Assembly: GCA_947475415.1 (NCBI GenBank) | Contig: CANJLH010000004.1 | Coordinates: forward strand, 62,001 to 126,000 | Reading direction: 5' to 3' | Length of the DNA: 64,000 bases | DNA from: Caulobacteraceae bacterium | GTDB lineage: Bacteria; Pseudomonadota; Alphaproteobacteria; Caulobacterales; Caulobacteraceae | In this document: positions 28,284 to 38,188 of the stretch, piece by piece | Numbering within the stretch: position 1 is the stretch's first letter | Layout of the letters: each line of letters opens with the position of its first letter | The notes under the pieces: generated by a model | Databases searched by the model: none | Told to the model about the DNA's origin: nothing | What the model saw: the letters and a program-made list of their open reading frames with translations, nothing else | Translations under genes and position numbers: made by a program

Positions 28284-29693
28284 ATGACGACTGCGAAAGA
28301 TATCCTCAATCAAATCAAGGAAAAGGAAGTCAAATACGTCGACGTCCGCTTCACCGACATCCGCGGGAAGCTGCAGCACGTGACGTTCGACATTGACCTG
28401 GTCGATGACGACTTCCTTACCGACGGAACCATGTTTGACGGCTCGTCGATCGCCGGCTGGAAGTCGATCAACGAGTCCGACATGAAATTGCGTCCGGACC
28501 TGGAGACCGCCTACATCGACCCCTTCTACCAGCAGACAACGCTGGTCCTGCACTGCGACGTCGTGAACCCCGACACCAACACCCCCTACAATCGCGACCC
28601 GCGCTCGATAGCCAAGGCGGCGCTCAACTATGTGAAGTCGGCCAACGTCGGCGATACTGTGTTTTTCGGCCCAGAGGCCGAATTCTTCATCTTCGACGAT
28701 GTGCGCTGGTCAACCGATCCGCACAACACCGGCTATGCCTATGACTCAGAAGAGCTGCCGGTGAACACCGGCAAGGTCTATCCGGAAGGCAACATGGGCC
28801 ACCGGCCGGGCCCCAAGGGTGGCTATTTCCCGGTCAATCCGGTGGACTCCTGCCAGGACCTTCGCGGCGAGATGCTGGCGGTGATGGGTGAGCTGGGCAT
28901 GAAGCCTGAGAAGCATCACCACGAGGTTGCCCCGGCCCAGCATGAACTCGGTCTGAAGTTCGACACCATGGTGGTCATGGCCGACCGCTTGCAGATGTAC
29001 AAATATGTGATCCAGAACGTCGCCGCCGCCTACGGCAAGACCGCCACCTTCATGGCCAAGCCGATGTTCGCCGACAACGGCTCGGGCATGCATGTGCACC
29101 AGTCAATCTGGAAGGATGGCAAGCCGCTGTTCGCTGGCGACAAGTACGCCGGTCTGTCGCAGATGTGCCTGTGGTACATCGGCGGCATCATCAAGCACGC
29201 CAAGGCGATCAACGCCTTCACCAACTCGACCACCAACTCCTACAAGCGTCTGGTGCCCGGCTATGAAGCCCCGGTGAAGCTGGCCTATTCGGCCCGCAAC
29301 CGCTCGGCCTCCATCCGCATCCCGCACGTGGACAGCCCCAAGGGCAAGCGCATCGAGGTCCGCTTCCCTGACGCTATGGGGAATCCGTATCTCGCCTTCA
29401 CCGCCATGCTGATGGCGGGCCTGGACGGCATCGAGAACAAGATCGATCCCGGCTCGCCGGCAGACAAGAACCTCTACGACCTGCCGCCCCGCGAGCAGAA
29501 GAAGATCCCCGAGGTCTGCGGCTCCCTCCGCGAGGCCCTGGAAAGCCTCGACAAGGACCGCGGCTTCCTGAAGAAGGGCGGCGTCTTTGACGACGATTTC
29601 ATCGACGGTTACATCGACCTGAAGATGGAAGAGGTCATGCGTCTGCAATTGCACCCGCACCCGGTCGAATTCGATATGTACTACAAGTGCTAA
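28284..29693 (+). CDS. glnA: glutamine synthetase type I
   Basis: A 469-residue enzyme that makes glutamine from glutamate, ammonia and ATP. Motifs: [20 protein letters not shown] (signature), [43 protein letters not shown] and the ATP-binding [19 protein letters not shown]. The adenylylation site is the Tyr in KNLYDLPP (about residue 398). RBS AAGAGGA precedes the ATG. A perfect intrinsic terminator follows at 29720-29748, closing the glnBA operon. Confidence 0.98.
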   Translation: MTTAKDILNQIKEKEVKYVDVRFTDIRGKLQHVTFDIDLVDDDFLTDGTMFDGSSIAGWKSINESDMKLRPDLETAYIDPFYQQTTLVLHCDVVNPDTNTPYNRDPRSIAKAALNYVKSANVGDTVFFGPEAEFFIFDDVRWSTDPHNTGYAYDSEELPVNTGKVYPEGNMGHRPGPKGGYFPVNPVDSCQDLRGEMLAVMGELGMKPEKHHHEVAPAQHELGLKFDTMVVMADRLQMYKYVIQNVAAAYGKTATFMAKPMFADNGSGMHVHQSIWKDGKPLFAGDKYAGLSQMCLWYIGGIIKHAKAINAFTNSTTNSYKRLVPGYEAPVKLAYSARNRSASIRIPHVDSPKGKRIEVRFPDAMGNPYLAFTAMLMAGLDGIENKIDPGSPADKNLYDLPPREQKKIPEVCGSLREALESLDKDRGFLKKGGVFDDDFIDGYIDLKMEEVMRLQLHPHPVEFDMYYKC

Positions 29694-29719
29694 GTCGATA
29701 GGCTGACACGACGAATGAA

Positions 29720-29748
29720 GGGCCGCGGCGTGATCCGCGGCCCTTTTT
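29720..29748 (+). terminator. intrinsic terminator of glnBA
   Basis: A perfect 9-bp GC stem, GGGCCGCGG (29720-29728) with CCGCGGCCC (29735-29743), a 6-nt loop and five T residues, 27 bp after the glnA stop. Confidence 0.9.
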
Positions 29749-29807
29749 CGTTGGGCCGGCCCAATGATCGTGCGATCCGTTCCGTTTCGCCGGTTTCGAG
29801 GAAGCCC

Positions 29808-30500
29808 ATGACCGCCCGTTTCGAACTCCTGGGCATGACAAGCCCGAACGTCCGCAAGATCGTGCTGATGCTGGAGGAGTTGGAGGCCGCCTACGATGTG
29901 CGCCTCGTGAAGGTGTTCGCCGGCGAGCAGTTCACCCCGGAATTTCGCGCGCTCAACCCGCTGTCCAAGGTGCCCGTGCTCATCGACCGGGAAGCCGATC
30001 AGACCCTGTTTGAGTCCGGCGCCATCCTGATCTACCTCGCTGAGACTTTCGGCCGCTTCCTGCCCGCCGCAGGGGCCGAACGCTACGAGACGCTAAAGTG
30101 GCTGTTCGTTCAGACCTCAAACGTCGGCCCGATGCTGGGCCAGTACAATCACTTCCGTATCGCCGGGGACGGCAAGGGTTCCTACGCCTACGAGCGCTAC
30201 CGCAAGCTCAGCGCGCGCATGTACGCCCTGCTGGACGAGCGACTTTCGTCCTGTCGCTATCTGGCGGGCGACGCCTACTCCATCGCCGACATCGCCACCT
30301 TCCACTGGGCCGGGTACGTCGACATCCAGAAGATGGATTGGGCGGACTATCCGCACCTCGCCCGCTGGCGGGCCGAGATCGCCGAGCGCCCCGCCGCCCG
30401 TCGCGCCGAAGACGCCGCCGTCCGGCTCACCCTCTCTGAACACGACGGCATGGCCGCGGCGTCCCAGGCCGACATCGACCGCTTTTGGTGGCGCGACTGA
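29808..30500 (+). CDS. glutathione S-transferase family protein
   Basis: A 230-residue protein with an N-terminal thioredoxin-like domain (LLGMTSPNVRKIVLMLEEL; SPNVRKI carries the usual glutathione-site Ser). NPLSKVPVLID supplies the cis-Pro, and ESGAILIYLAE binds the glutathione gamma-glutamyl group. The helical C-terminal domain follows from about residue 90 and contains YLAGDAYSIADIATFHW. Start chosen at the ATG giving MTARFELLG, preceded by GAGGAAG. It lies just past the glnA terminator and is probably transcribed on its own. The length and layout match YfcG/Ure2-like transferases. Confidence 0.9.
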   Translation: MTARFELLGMTSPNVRKIVLMLEELEAAYDVRLVKVFAGEQFTPEFRALNPLSKVPVLIDREADQTLFESGAILIYLAETFGRFLPAAGAERYETLKWLFVQTSNVGPMLGQYNHFRIAGDGKGSYAYERYRKLSARMYALLDERLSSCRYLAGDAYSIADIATFHWAGYVDIQKMDWADYPHLARWRAEIAERPAARRAEDAAVRLTLSEHDGMAAASQADIDRFWWRD

Positions 30501-30507
30501 GCGCCGC

Positions 30508-32190
30508 TCACGCCCCCTGCGTCGGCAATACGCCGCCGCCGCCCCGGTCGGGGGTTTCGTCTTTCCAGCGCACTGAGCCGAACGGTCGTTCCAGCATGCG
30601 CCGGATACGCAGCGGCTCAGGCCCCAGGTGAAGGGCCCTGGCGCGGTCCTGAATGTCGCGCTCGACCTGAGTGGCGCGGTTCCTCTGGCGCAGATAGTCG
30701 AGCCAGGTCGGACAGGTGAACCGCTCCGTCCACAACTCCGGATCGGCGATGTCGCGGGCGATGGACCAGTCGTAGGCGCCATTGCGCTGGCGCGTCTTCT
30801 GCACCGCCTGCATCAGGTCGTAGAAGGTCCGGGCCTGCGCCGCGGATATCCGGTACTCCAGCTGCACCACCACCGGCCCGCTGCGATGGGTGAGCGCCAG
30901 GTTCACTTCCGGTTCGGCCAGTTCGTCCGCCTCGGCGTTGGAGCCGTCATCCGTGGGCATCTTCAGCCAAAGGCCCAGCGCACCGGTGCCCAGCATCAGC
31001 AGCGAGGCGATGAGCAACGCCGTGTCCACGCCCGAGCGCTGGGCAACCGCGCCCCAGCCCAGGGCGCCGATGGCGATTCCGCCGGCGATGGCCGTCTGGA
31101 ACAGCGACAGCGCCCGGCCTGCCACCCACCGCGGAGTCGAAAGCTGCAGGCCGATGTTGAAAGCTGTCACCGAAAGCGTCCACACGCAGCCCGCCGCGAC
31201 CAGCGCCGGCGCCGTCAGCCAGGGTGAGCGGCTGAGCGCCACCACCAGCAGCGACGAGGCCAGGATGACCGCCCCCAGCCGGGCGATCGACTCCCCGTTC
31301 AGACGTTGACGCACCGCGCTGACGTTAAGAGAGCCGGCCACGGCGCCCACCCCGAATGATCCCAGCATCATGCCGTAGGTCCTGGGACCGCCGCCCAGCA
31401 GGTCGCGGGCGATCACCGGCATCAACGACTGCAGCGCGCCGCCCACCAGCCCGATCAACAGGGTGCGGAACAGGATCACCCGCATGCGCGGCGAATGCAC
31501 CACGTAGCGAAACCCGGACTCCACCGCACGCCCTAGCCGCTCCGGCGGCAGGCGCGAAGCCTCGAGCGTGCGCCGCCAGAAAGCCATCACCAGCAGCAGC
31601 GGCAGATAGGCCAACGCATTGGCCACGAATGCCGCCACCGCGCCGGCCACCGCCACGATGGCCCCGCCGATCGCCGGGCCGAAGCTGCGGGCGATGTTGA
31701 AGCTGATGCCGTTCATGGCGATCGCCTGAGGCAGCACTTCGCCGGGCACCTGCTCGCTAACCGACGACTGCCAGGCCGGGCTCATCAGCGCCATGCCGCA
31801 CCCGGTGAGGAAGGTGAACGCCAGCAGTACTTCAGGCGTCACCAGGCGGGCCAGGCCCAGCGCCGCCAGGCACGAAGAACCGACGAAGGCGATGCCAAGG
31901 CCGCACAACACCACCTTGCGGCGGTCGTACATGTCGGCGATCGCGCCCGCCACCAGCGACAGGATCATCGTCGGCGCCATGGAAGCGGTCTGCACCAGTG
32001 CGATCTTGTCCGCCGCGCCGGTGAGTTCGGTCATCGCCCAGGCCGCGCCGACCCCGCCGATCAGCATGCCGAAGTTGGAGAACAGGCTGGCGATCCAGAT
32101 ACGCCGAAACACCCGCTGCCCAAAGGGCTCCAGGACGTCACCGAACAGCTTCTTGGCGCTGCGGGCGATCCCGCCCGTCGTCTGCTCCAC
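30508..32190 (-). CDS. MFS exporter with C-terminal soluble domain (EntS-like MFS_3 family)
   Basis: A 560-residue protein from the GTG at 32190, which is preceded by a perfect AAAGGAG 5 nt away; upstream in-frame starts lack one. Twelve hydrophobic helices occupy about residues 20-420, starting RRIWIASLFSNFGMLIGG, with the MFS loop motif AGAIADMYDRRKVV. The last about 120 residues form a soluble domain (VVVQLEYRISAAQARTFYDLM... TWLDYLRQRNRAT) resembling a dimeric alpha-beta ferredoxin-like fold. This combination is known for the DUF894/MFS_3 group, which includes siderophore exporters. It is divergent from parE. Confidence 0.82.
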   Translation of the reverse strand: MEQTTGGIARSAKKLFGDVLEPFGQRVFRRIWIASLFSNFGMLIGGVGAAWAMTELTGAADKIALVQTASMAPTMILSLVAGAIADMYDRRKVVLCGLGIAFVGSSCLAALGLARLVTPEVLLAFTFLTGCGMALMSPAWQSSVSEQVPGEVLPQAIAMNGISFNIARSFGPAIGGAIVAVAGAVAAFVANALAYLPLLLVMAFWRRTLEASRLPPERLGRAVESGFRYVVHSPRMRVILFRTLLIGLVGGALQSLMPVIARDLLGGGPRTYGMMLGSFGVGAVAGSLNVSAVRQRLNGESIARLGAVILASSLLVVALSRSPWLTAPALVAAGCVWTLSVTAFNIGLQLSTPRWVAGRALSLFQTAIAGGIAIGALGWGAVAQRSGVDTALLIASLLMLGTGALGLWLKMPTDDGSNAEADELAEPEVNLALTHRSGPVVVQLEYRISAAQARTFYDLMQAVQKTRQRNGAYDWSIARDIADPELWTERFTCPTWLDYLRQRNRATQVERDIQDRARALHLGPEPLRIRRMLERPFGSVRWKDETPDRGGGGVLPTQGA

Positions 32191-32335
32191 GCCGACTCCT
32201 TTGTTTGCGAACCTGCCTCTCTTAGTCGCCCCATCCGCCTGCGTCATCCGCGGTCGCAGGATCGCCTGCCACGCATTGCTAATGACGCCAGGGCGATTCA
32301 TACCGGGGACCCTCGAATCGCAGCACCCTCACCTC

Positions 32336-34372
32336 ATGTCCAAGGCCACCGCCGCCCAAGCCAATCTGTTCGACGAGGCGCTTAATCCCGCGCCTGCCGC
32401 GCCTTTGAGCGAAAGTCATGAGCCGCGTCCGGGCAAGTCCAGCGGCTATTCCGCTAAGGACATCGAGGTTCTGGAGGGATTGGAGCCGGTCCGTAAGCGG
32501 CCAGGCATGTACATCGGCGGCACCGATGAGCGGGCCCTCCACCATCTGTTCGCCGAAGTGCTCGACAACGCCATGGACGAGGCTGTGGCCGGCCACGCCA
32601 AGGTCATCGAGGTGACGCTGGAGGCGGACGGCGCGCTCACCGTGCGCGACGACGGCCGCGGCATCCCGGTTGACCCGCACCCCAAGCACCCAGGCAAGTC
32701 GGCGCTGGAGGTGATCATGACCGTCCTGCATTCGGGCGGCAAGTTCTCAGGCGACGCCTATGAGACGTCCGGCGGCCTGCACGGCGTCGGCGTTTCGGTG
32801 GTGAATGCGCTCTCCGAACGTCTCGAGGTCACCGCCTGGAAGGACGGCTTCGAATGGCGCCAGGTGTTCGGCCGCGGCAAGCCTCGGAGCGGCATCGAAC
32901 AGATAGCGCCGACCCGCAAGCACGGGACCCAGATTCGCTTCACCCCCGATGAGGTGATCTTTGGCGAGGGCGCGGCCTTCAAGCCTGCGCGCCTCTATCG
33001 CATGGCCCGCTCCAAGGCCTATCTGTTCGGCGGCGTCGAGATCCGCTGGAAATGCGACCCGGCCCGCATCCACGACCAGACTCCCGCGGAGGCGACCTTC
33101 CGATTCCCAAATGGCTTGGCCGATTACCTGGCCGAACGCGTCAAGGATCTGGAGACTGTAACCCCCGAACCCTTCGCCGGCCGCTACGAGAAGAAGGGCG
33201 AAGCCGGGGCTGTGGAATGGGCCATCGCCTGGACACCGGCCGGCTTCGGCGAGGCGGACAGCTTCATGCAGTCCTACTGCAACACCGTTCCCACGCCGGA
33301 GGGCGGAACCCATGAGTCCGGCCTGCGCGCGGCGCTCACCCGCGGCCTGAAGGCCTATGGGGAACTCACCGGCGAAAAGCGCGCCGGACTGATCACCGCC
33401 GACGACGTGCTGGCTCAGGCCGGCGCGATGATTTCAATCTTCGTGCGCAATCCGGAATTCCAGGGTCAGACCAAAGAGCGGTTGTCCTCCATTGAGGCCC
33501 AGCGGCTGGTGGAAGCCGCCCTGCGCGACCCCTTCGACCACTGGCTCACCGCCCAGCCCAAGGCCGCCAGCGCGCTGCTGCAATTCGTCGTCGAACGCAG
33601 CGAAGAGCGCCTGCGCCGCAGGAAGGAGCGCGAGGTCGCCCGCTCCAGCGCCACCCGCAAACTGCGGCTGCCGGGCAAGCTCGCCGACTGCGCCGGCGCC
33701 GCTATCGATGGCGCGGAGATCTTCCTGGTCGAGGGCGACAGCGCCGGCGGCTCCGCCAAACAGGCCCGCGACCGCAAGACCCAGGCGATCCTGCCCCTGC
33801 GCGGCAAGATCCTAAACGTCGCCTCCGCCAGCCTCGACAAGACCGGCGGCAACAAGGAACTGGCCGACCTGATGCTGGCGCTTGGCGTCCAGGGCGGGGC
33901 CAAGTTCAAGGAAGAAGACCTGCGCTACGAACGCGTGGTGATCATGACCGACGCCGACGTGGACGGCGCCCATATCGCCAGCTTGCTGATCACCTTCTTC
34001 TACCGCACCATGCCCGACATGATCCGCGCCGGTCGCCTCTATCTGGCCCTGCCGCCCCTCTACCGACTCAGCCACGGCGCCAAGGTGATCTACGCCCGCG
34101 ACGACGCCCACCGCGACGAGCTGCTCGCCACCGAATTCAAGGGCAAGTCGCCCGAAATCGGCCGATTCAAGGGCCTGGGCGAGATGATGCCGGCCCAGCT
34201 CAAGGAAACCACCATGGACCCCGCCAAGCGCACCCTGGCCCGCGTCACCCTGCCCCGGGCCGAGGAACAGGTCGCCGAACTGGTGGAGGCCCTGATGGGC
34301 CGCAAGCCCGAATCCCGCTTCCGCTTCATCCAGGAAAACGCGGAGTTCGCCACCGGGGATCTGGACGTCTGA
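32336..34372 (+). CDS. parE: DNA topoisomerase IV subunit B
   Basis: A 678-residue ATPase subunit. I take the ATG at 32336 (MSKATAAQANLFDEAL); the frame extends about 180 codons upstream but that part overlaps the MFS gene and has no family match. The GHKL ATPase domain has VLDNAMDEAVAGH, VRDDGRGIPVDPHP and ETSGGLHGVGVSVVNALS. The transducer follows. The TOPRIM domain has IFLVEGDSAGGSAKQARDR and MTDADVDGAHIASLL. The C-terminal GRFKGLGEMMPAQLKETTMDP is typical of ParE. It decatenates daughter chromosomes with ParC. Confidence 0.95.
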   Translation: MSKATAAQANLFDEALNPAPAAPLSESHEPRPGKSSGYSAKDIEVLEGLEPVRKRPGMYIGGTDERALHHLFAEVLDNAMDEAVAGHAKVIEVTLEADGALTVRDDGRGIPVDPHPKHPGKSALEVIMTVLHSGGKFSGDAYETSGGLHGVGVSVVNALSERLEVTAWKDGFEWRQVFGRGKPRSGIEQIAPTRKHGTQIRFTPDEVIFGEGAAFKPARLYRMARSKAYLFGGVEIRWKCDPARIHDQTPAEATFRFPNGLADYLAERVKDLETVTPEPFAGRYEKKGEAGAVEWAIAWTPAGFGEADSFMQSYCNTVPTPEGGTHESGLRAALTRGLKAYGELTGEKRAGLITADDVLAQAGAMISIFVRNPEFQGQTKERLSSIEAQRLVEAALRDPFDHWLTAQPKAASALLQFVVERSEERLRRRKEREVARSSATRKLRLPGKLADCAGAAIDGAEIFLVEGDSAGGSAKQARDRKTQAILPLRGKILNVASASLDKTGGNKELADLMLALGVQGGAKFKEEDLRYERVVIMTDADVDGAHIASLLITFFYRTMPDMIRAGRLYLALPPLYRLSHGAKVIYARDDAHRDELLATEFKGKSPEIGRFKGLGEMMPAQLKETTMDPAKRTLARVTLPRAEEQVAELVEALMGRKPESRFRFIQENAEFATGDLDV

Positions 34373-34430
34373 GAACCGATCAGACGCCGGTGCGCCATCT
34401 CATCCGCGCAGGAAATTCATCGTCTGGACG

Positions 34431-34622
34431 TCACGCATCCCAGGACGGCAGAATCAAAACGCCTGCGACCAACGGCTCGTGACCGTAGCGCAGCCAGGCC
34501 CTCCCCGGATCGGCGCCGACAGCTTTGCAGAGCGCGTTCCAGTAGCGCGGGCTGAGCATCAGGGCCCTGACGCGCGTCGGGCAGCTCGAGATCAAATTGT
34601 CGATTTCCTGCATCACGGTCAT
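34431..34622 (-). CDS. small hypothetical protein
   Basis: A possible 63-residue protein, MTVMQEIDNLISSCPTRVRA..., ending GHEPLVAGVLILPSWDA. The composition (helix, conserved-looking LMLSPRYWNALCKAVGAD, then a short strand) is more protein-like than the other frames here. It lies between parE (convergent) and the start of the large fusion gene (divergent). I do not recognise the family, and no strong ribosome site was seen, so it may be non-coding. If it is not a gene, the gap from parE to the fusion is 427 bp with no other feature. Confidence 0.4.
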   Translation of the reverse strand: MTVMQEIDNLISSCPTRVRALMLSPRYWNALCKAVGADPGRAWLRYGHEPLVAGVLILPSWDA

Positions 34623-34799
34623 AGGACACACCACGATCCGACGTTTTAAGATGCCGCATGTTTGCCCCCACAGTTCCCGGAGGCCAGTGAACGATCGGCA
34701 ATGATCGGGAATCCGCCGCCTCCATCGTCCAATCATACATCGCCGTAAGTTTGGCGAAGGGCGGCAGGCAGATGCACAGCGCAGGACGGTCTCCCATCT

Positions 34800-37700
34800 G
34801 TGAGACGCGCCGTGGCCGACTTCGTATTTCATGATCCCACCGGACGACGCGCGCGGCGCATGGGCCATTCGGCGGGCCTGATCCTTTCGGTAGTCCTCGC
34901 CTTGACCGCGGCGTTCGCAGCCACGCTTGCGTTCGCACCAAAGCTCCCCGCGCTCACCCTCGCCGACCCGCGAATCCTGCGAGCCCTGCACGACACCAAC
35001 GCCCATGGCCTGATGTCCCACACGATCTGGTCGCGGCCGCCGCGGCCATCGACTCCGACAGCGCCCCGGACCAGCAAGCCGCTGGCGGTCGGCTTCTATG
35101 TGAGTTGGGACGAGCGGTCGCGGGAATCCCTGCGCGCGCACGTCAACCAGCTTGATGTGGTTGCGCCGCAGTGGGTCCAGCTATCCACCCGACCGGGCGA
35201 GATCGTAGTGTCAAGCGATCCGCAGGCGCAGGCGCTCATACAGGCCTCCGTGCGTAAGCCCGCCGTGATGCCGCTGGTCTATAACGCCCGTGAGGATCTG
35301 TGGGATGGGCCGCTTGGCGACCGCGTCGTCCTGGACGGCGCCGCCCGCCAGCGTCTGTTCGACCGGCTTGCGTCGCAGGCGCAGGGATCCGGCTATGCCG
35401 GATACATCTTCGACTTCGAGTCGCTGTCGCCGGCCGCGCTGACGCAGTACCCATCCTTTCTGGCCCAAGCGCGTGTCGCCCTGGCGACCAAGGGGTTGCA
35501 GGTCTGGGCGACGGCGCCGTTCGCCGACCGCTCCTGGCCGTTGGCGGCGATGCAGGGCGCAGTCGATAGCCTTGTGCTGATGGCCTACGATCAGCATTGG
35601 GCCACCGGCGCGCCCGGTCCAGCCGCGGCCCAGGATTGGTTCGAAAGCAATCTGGCCGCCGATTTCGGACTGCTTAATCCGGCGCGAACGATCGTCGCGG
35701 CCGGGGCTTATGGCTACGACTGGAAACTGGGGGCGACCGGTCAGGGAAGCGCCGACGCGGTCACCTTCCATGAAGCCGCGCTCACGGCGCAGGATTCGGG
35801 CGCGGCGATCGATTTCGACCACGCTTCGCTCAATCCACACTTCGACTACCAGGACGACAAGGGGTTCGACCACCATGTTTGGTTCCTGGACGCGGTGACC
35901 CTGTTCAATGAAATCAGCGCTGCCGATCCCTGGCATGCCCGGGGTTACGGACTGTGGCGGATGGGGTCGGAGGACCCTGGCGTCTGGAACCTGCTCGACC
36001 GTCCCTATGGCGCCCCGTCAACTGCCGGACTTGTGAAACTCGGCCCTGGCGAGGACGTCGACTTCGACGGCGACGGCGAGGTGCTGAAGGTGGTGGCCAC
36101 CCCCAAGCCCGGCGCGCGACGCCTATCGGTCGACCCGGTTTCGGGGCTCGTTCAGGCCGAACACTACGACGCCCTTCCGACCTCCTACGTTCTGCAACGC
36201 TACGGCGCGCACCCAGGCCTGGTGGCCCTGACCTTCGACGATGGCCCGGACCCGCTTTGGACGCCTCAGATCCTGGACATTCTCAAGGCCAAGCACGCCC
36301 CGGCGACCTTTTTCGTGATCGGCCAGAACATGCAGACCTGGCCGGACCTGGTCACCCGGGAAGTGCGAGAAGGCCATGTGGTCGGCGACCACACCTGGAC
36401 CCACCCGAACATTGGCGAAACCGGACCGGCCGAGACGGCGCTGGAGCTCAACGCCACCCAGCGGCTCTTTCAGACCCTGACCGGGCGATCCATGCGCCTG
36501 TTCCGGCCGCCCTACTTCGGGGACGCCGAACCTTCGACGCCCAGCGAGGTGGCGCCGATCCTGGCCGCGCAGAAGCTGGGGTATCTGATCGCCGGTCTGC
36601 GGATCGATCCCGATGACTGGAAGAAACCTGATCCGGTTCACATCGTGAACCAGACCCTGCTACGGCTCGGCGACACCAATTCTGAAACCGCCGGCCAGGT
36701 GGTGCTGCTGCACGATTCCGGTGGCGACCGCAGCCGCACCGTCGCGGCCCTGCCAAAGCTGATCGACGCCCTGCGGGCTCATGGTTATCGCCTGGTCACC
36801 GTGTCCCAGCTCGCCGGCATGTCGCCGGACCAGGCCATGCCCGACGCCGAGCGGAAGCCTCTTGAACTGATGCTTGACCGCCTGGGCTTCGGATTAGCCC
36901 GCGGCGTTCAGTTCATCCTGCACGCGCTTTTCCTGGCCGCTATAGCCCTCGGAGTCGGCCGGCTGGCGTTCCTGGCGACCCTGTCGCTGATGCACCGTCT
37001 GGGTCCGGCCAGGATCGCGCCGCCGGTTAATGAACCCGGCTACCTGCCCAGGGTCAGCGTCCTGATCCCGTGCCTGAATGAGGAGATGGTGATCGTTTCT
37101 TCCGTCACCCGCATTCTCGCCTCCACCTGGCGCGACCTTGAGGTGATCGTCCTCGACGACGGGTCCACCGACCGGACCGCCGATATGGTCCGAACCGCCT
37201 TCGCGGAGGAGCCGCGTGTACGGCTGTTCAGCTTCAGCAACGGCGGCAAGGCCTGCGCCCTCAACCGCGGCCTCGCCGAGGCCACCGGTGCGATCGTCGT
37301 GGCCCTGGACGCCGACACTCAGTTCGAGCGCACCACCATCGCCAAGCTCGTCCGCTGGTTCATCGATCCGCGGGTCGGCGCCGTCGCCGGCGACGCCCTT
37401 GTGGGCAATCGCGTCAATCTGATCACCCGCTGGCAATCGCTGGAATATGTGGTCGCCCAGAACCTCGAACGCCGGGCCCTGGCCGCCCTGGGCGCCGTGA
37501 CCGTGGTGCCGGGCGCGGTGGGCGCCTGGCGCAAGACCACGCTTGAGCACGTCGGCGGCTATCCGGCCGACACCCTGGCCGAGGATCAGGACCTCACCCT
37601 GGCGATACAGCGGGCGGGCTGGCGGGTGGCGTTCGACCCCGACGCCCGCGCCTGGACCGAGGCGCCGCACACCGTTCAGGGCCTGCTCAAGCAGCGCTAC

Positions 37701-38165
37701 CGCTGGTCGTTCGGCACCTTGCAGTGCCTTTGGAAACACCGCGGCGCCCTATTCTCACCCGCCAACCGCAGCCTTGGTTTCGTCGCCCTGCCGCAGATCT
37801 GGCTGTTCCAGATCATTCTGGCCTGCGTGGCGCCGCTGGTCGATCTGGCGGTGATCTGGAGCGCGGTGTCGGGGGTGATGGCCCACCAGGCCCACGCCGA
37901 ACAATGGGACCATCAGCGGGTCCTGCTGCCGGTCCTCTACTGGGCGGTCTTCGTCCTCGTCGACCTCTCGGCCTGCGCGCTGGGCATGGCCATGGAGCGT
38001 CGGGCGCCCTGGCGTGACATCCTCTGGACCCCGCTGCAGCGGTTCGGCTACCGCCAGCTCATGTACTACGTCGTCGCCAGGGCCGTGCTCTCGGCGCTGC
38101 AGGGCGTTCGGGTGAGCTGGGGGGTTCAGGAACGCCGCGCCTCCGTCGTGCTGGAGCGCGCGTAA
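34800..38165 (+). CDS. trimodular membrane protein: GH18-like hydrolase + polysaccharide deacetylase + GT2 synthase
   Basis: A 1121-residue fusion starting at GTG. An N-terminal membrane anchor (about 24-46) is followed by a GH18-like domain (about 95-420), with the catalytic-type acidic motif GYIFDFESLSP (about 201-211). A NodB/CE4 deacetylase follows at about 470-670: TFDDGPDP, HTWTHPNIG and FRPPYFG with the metal Asp and His residues. After a helix at about 700-735, a family 2 glycosyltransferase spans 750-1000, with VLIPCLNEE, VLDDGSTDRT, ALDADTQ, EDQDLTLA and QRYRW. More C-terminal helices follow. It looks like PgaB and PgaC functions joined in one chain, suggesting synthesis, de-N-acetylation and trimming of an N-acetylglucosamine polymer. 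Confidence 0.88.
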   Translation: MRRAVADFVFHDPTGRRARRMGHSAGLILSVVLALTAAFAATLAFAPKLPALTLADPRILRALHDTNAHGLMSHTIWSRPPRPSTPTAPRTSKPLAVGFYVSWDERSRESLRAHVNQLDVVAPQWVQLSTRPGEIVVSSDPQAQALIQASVRKPAVMPLVYNAREDLWDGPLGDRVVLDGAARQRLFDRLASQAQGSGYAGYIFDFESLSPAALTQYPSFLAQARVALATKGLQVWATAPFADRSWPLAAMQGAVDSLVLMAYDQHWATGAPGPAAAQDWFESNLAADFGLLNPARTIVAAGAYGYDWKLGATGQGSADAVTFHEAALTAQDSGAAIDFDHASLNPHFDYQDDKGFDHHVWFLDAVTLFNEISAADPWHARGYGLWRMGSEDPGVWNLLDRPYGAPSTAGLVKLGPGEDVDFDGDGEVLKVVATPKPGARRLSVDPVSGLVQAEHYDALPTSYVLQRYGAHPGLVALTFDDGPDPLWTPQILDILKAKHAPATFFVIGQNMQTWPDLVTREVREGHVVGDHTWTHPNIGETGPAETALELNATQRLFQTLTGRSMRLFRPPYFGDAEPSTPSEVAPILAAQKLGYLIAGLRIDPDDWKKPDPVHIVNQTLLRLGDTNSETAGQVVLLHDSGGDRSRTVAALPKLIDALRAHGYRLVTVSQLAGMSPDQAMPDAERKPLELMLDRLGFGLARGVQFILHALFLAAIALGVGRLAFLATLSLMHRLGPARIAPPVNEPGYLPRVSVLIPCLNEEMVIVSSVTRILASTWRDLEVIVLDDGSTDRTADMVRTAFAEEPRVRLFSFSNGGKACALNRGLAEATGAIVVALDADTQFERTTIAKLVRWFIDPRVGAVAGDALVGNRVNLITRWQSLEYVVAQNLERRALAALGAVTVVPGAVGAWRKTTLEHVGGYPADTLAEDQDLTLAIQRAGWRVAFDPDARAWTEAPHTVQGLLKQRYRWSFGTLQCLWKHRGALFSPANRSLGFVALPQIWLFQIILACVAPLVDLAVIWSAVSGVMAHQAHAEQWDHQRVLLPVLYWAVFVLVDLSACALGMAMERRAPWRDILWTPLQRFGYRQLMYYVVARAVLSALQGVRVSWGVQERRASVVLERA

Positions 38166-38188
38166 GCCGCGACGCGGAACGGCAGGCC

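Noticed and set aside
36894-37739. A 281-residue - strand frame opposite the GT2 domain
   Set aside because: The + strand frame contains intact glycosyltransferase motifs; the antisense frame shows none.
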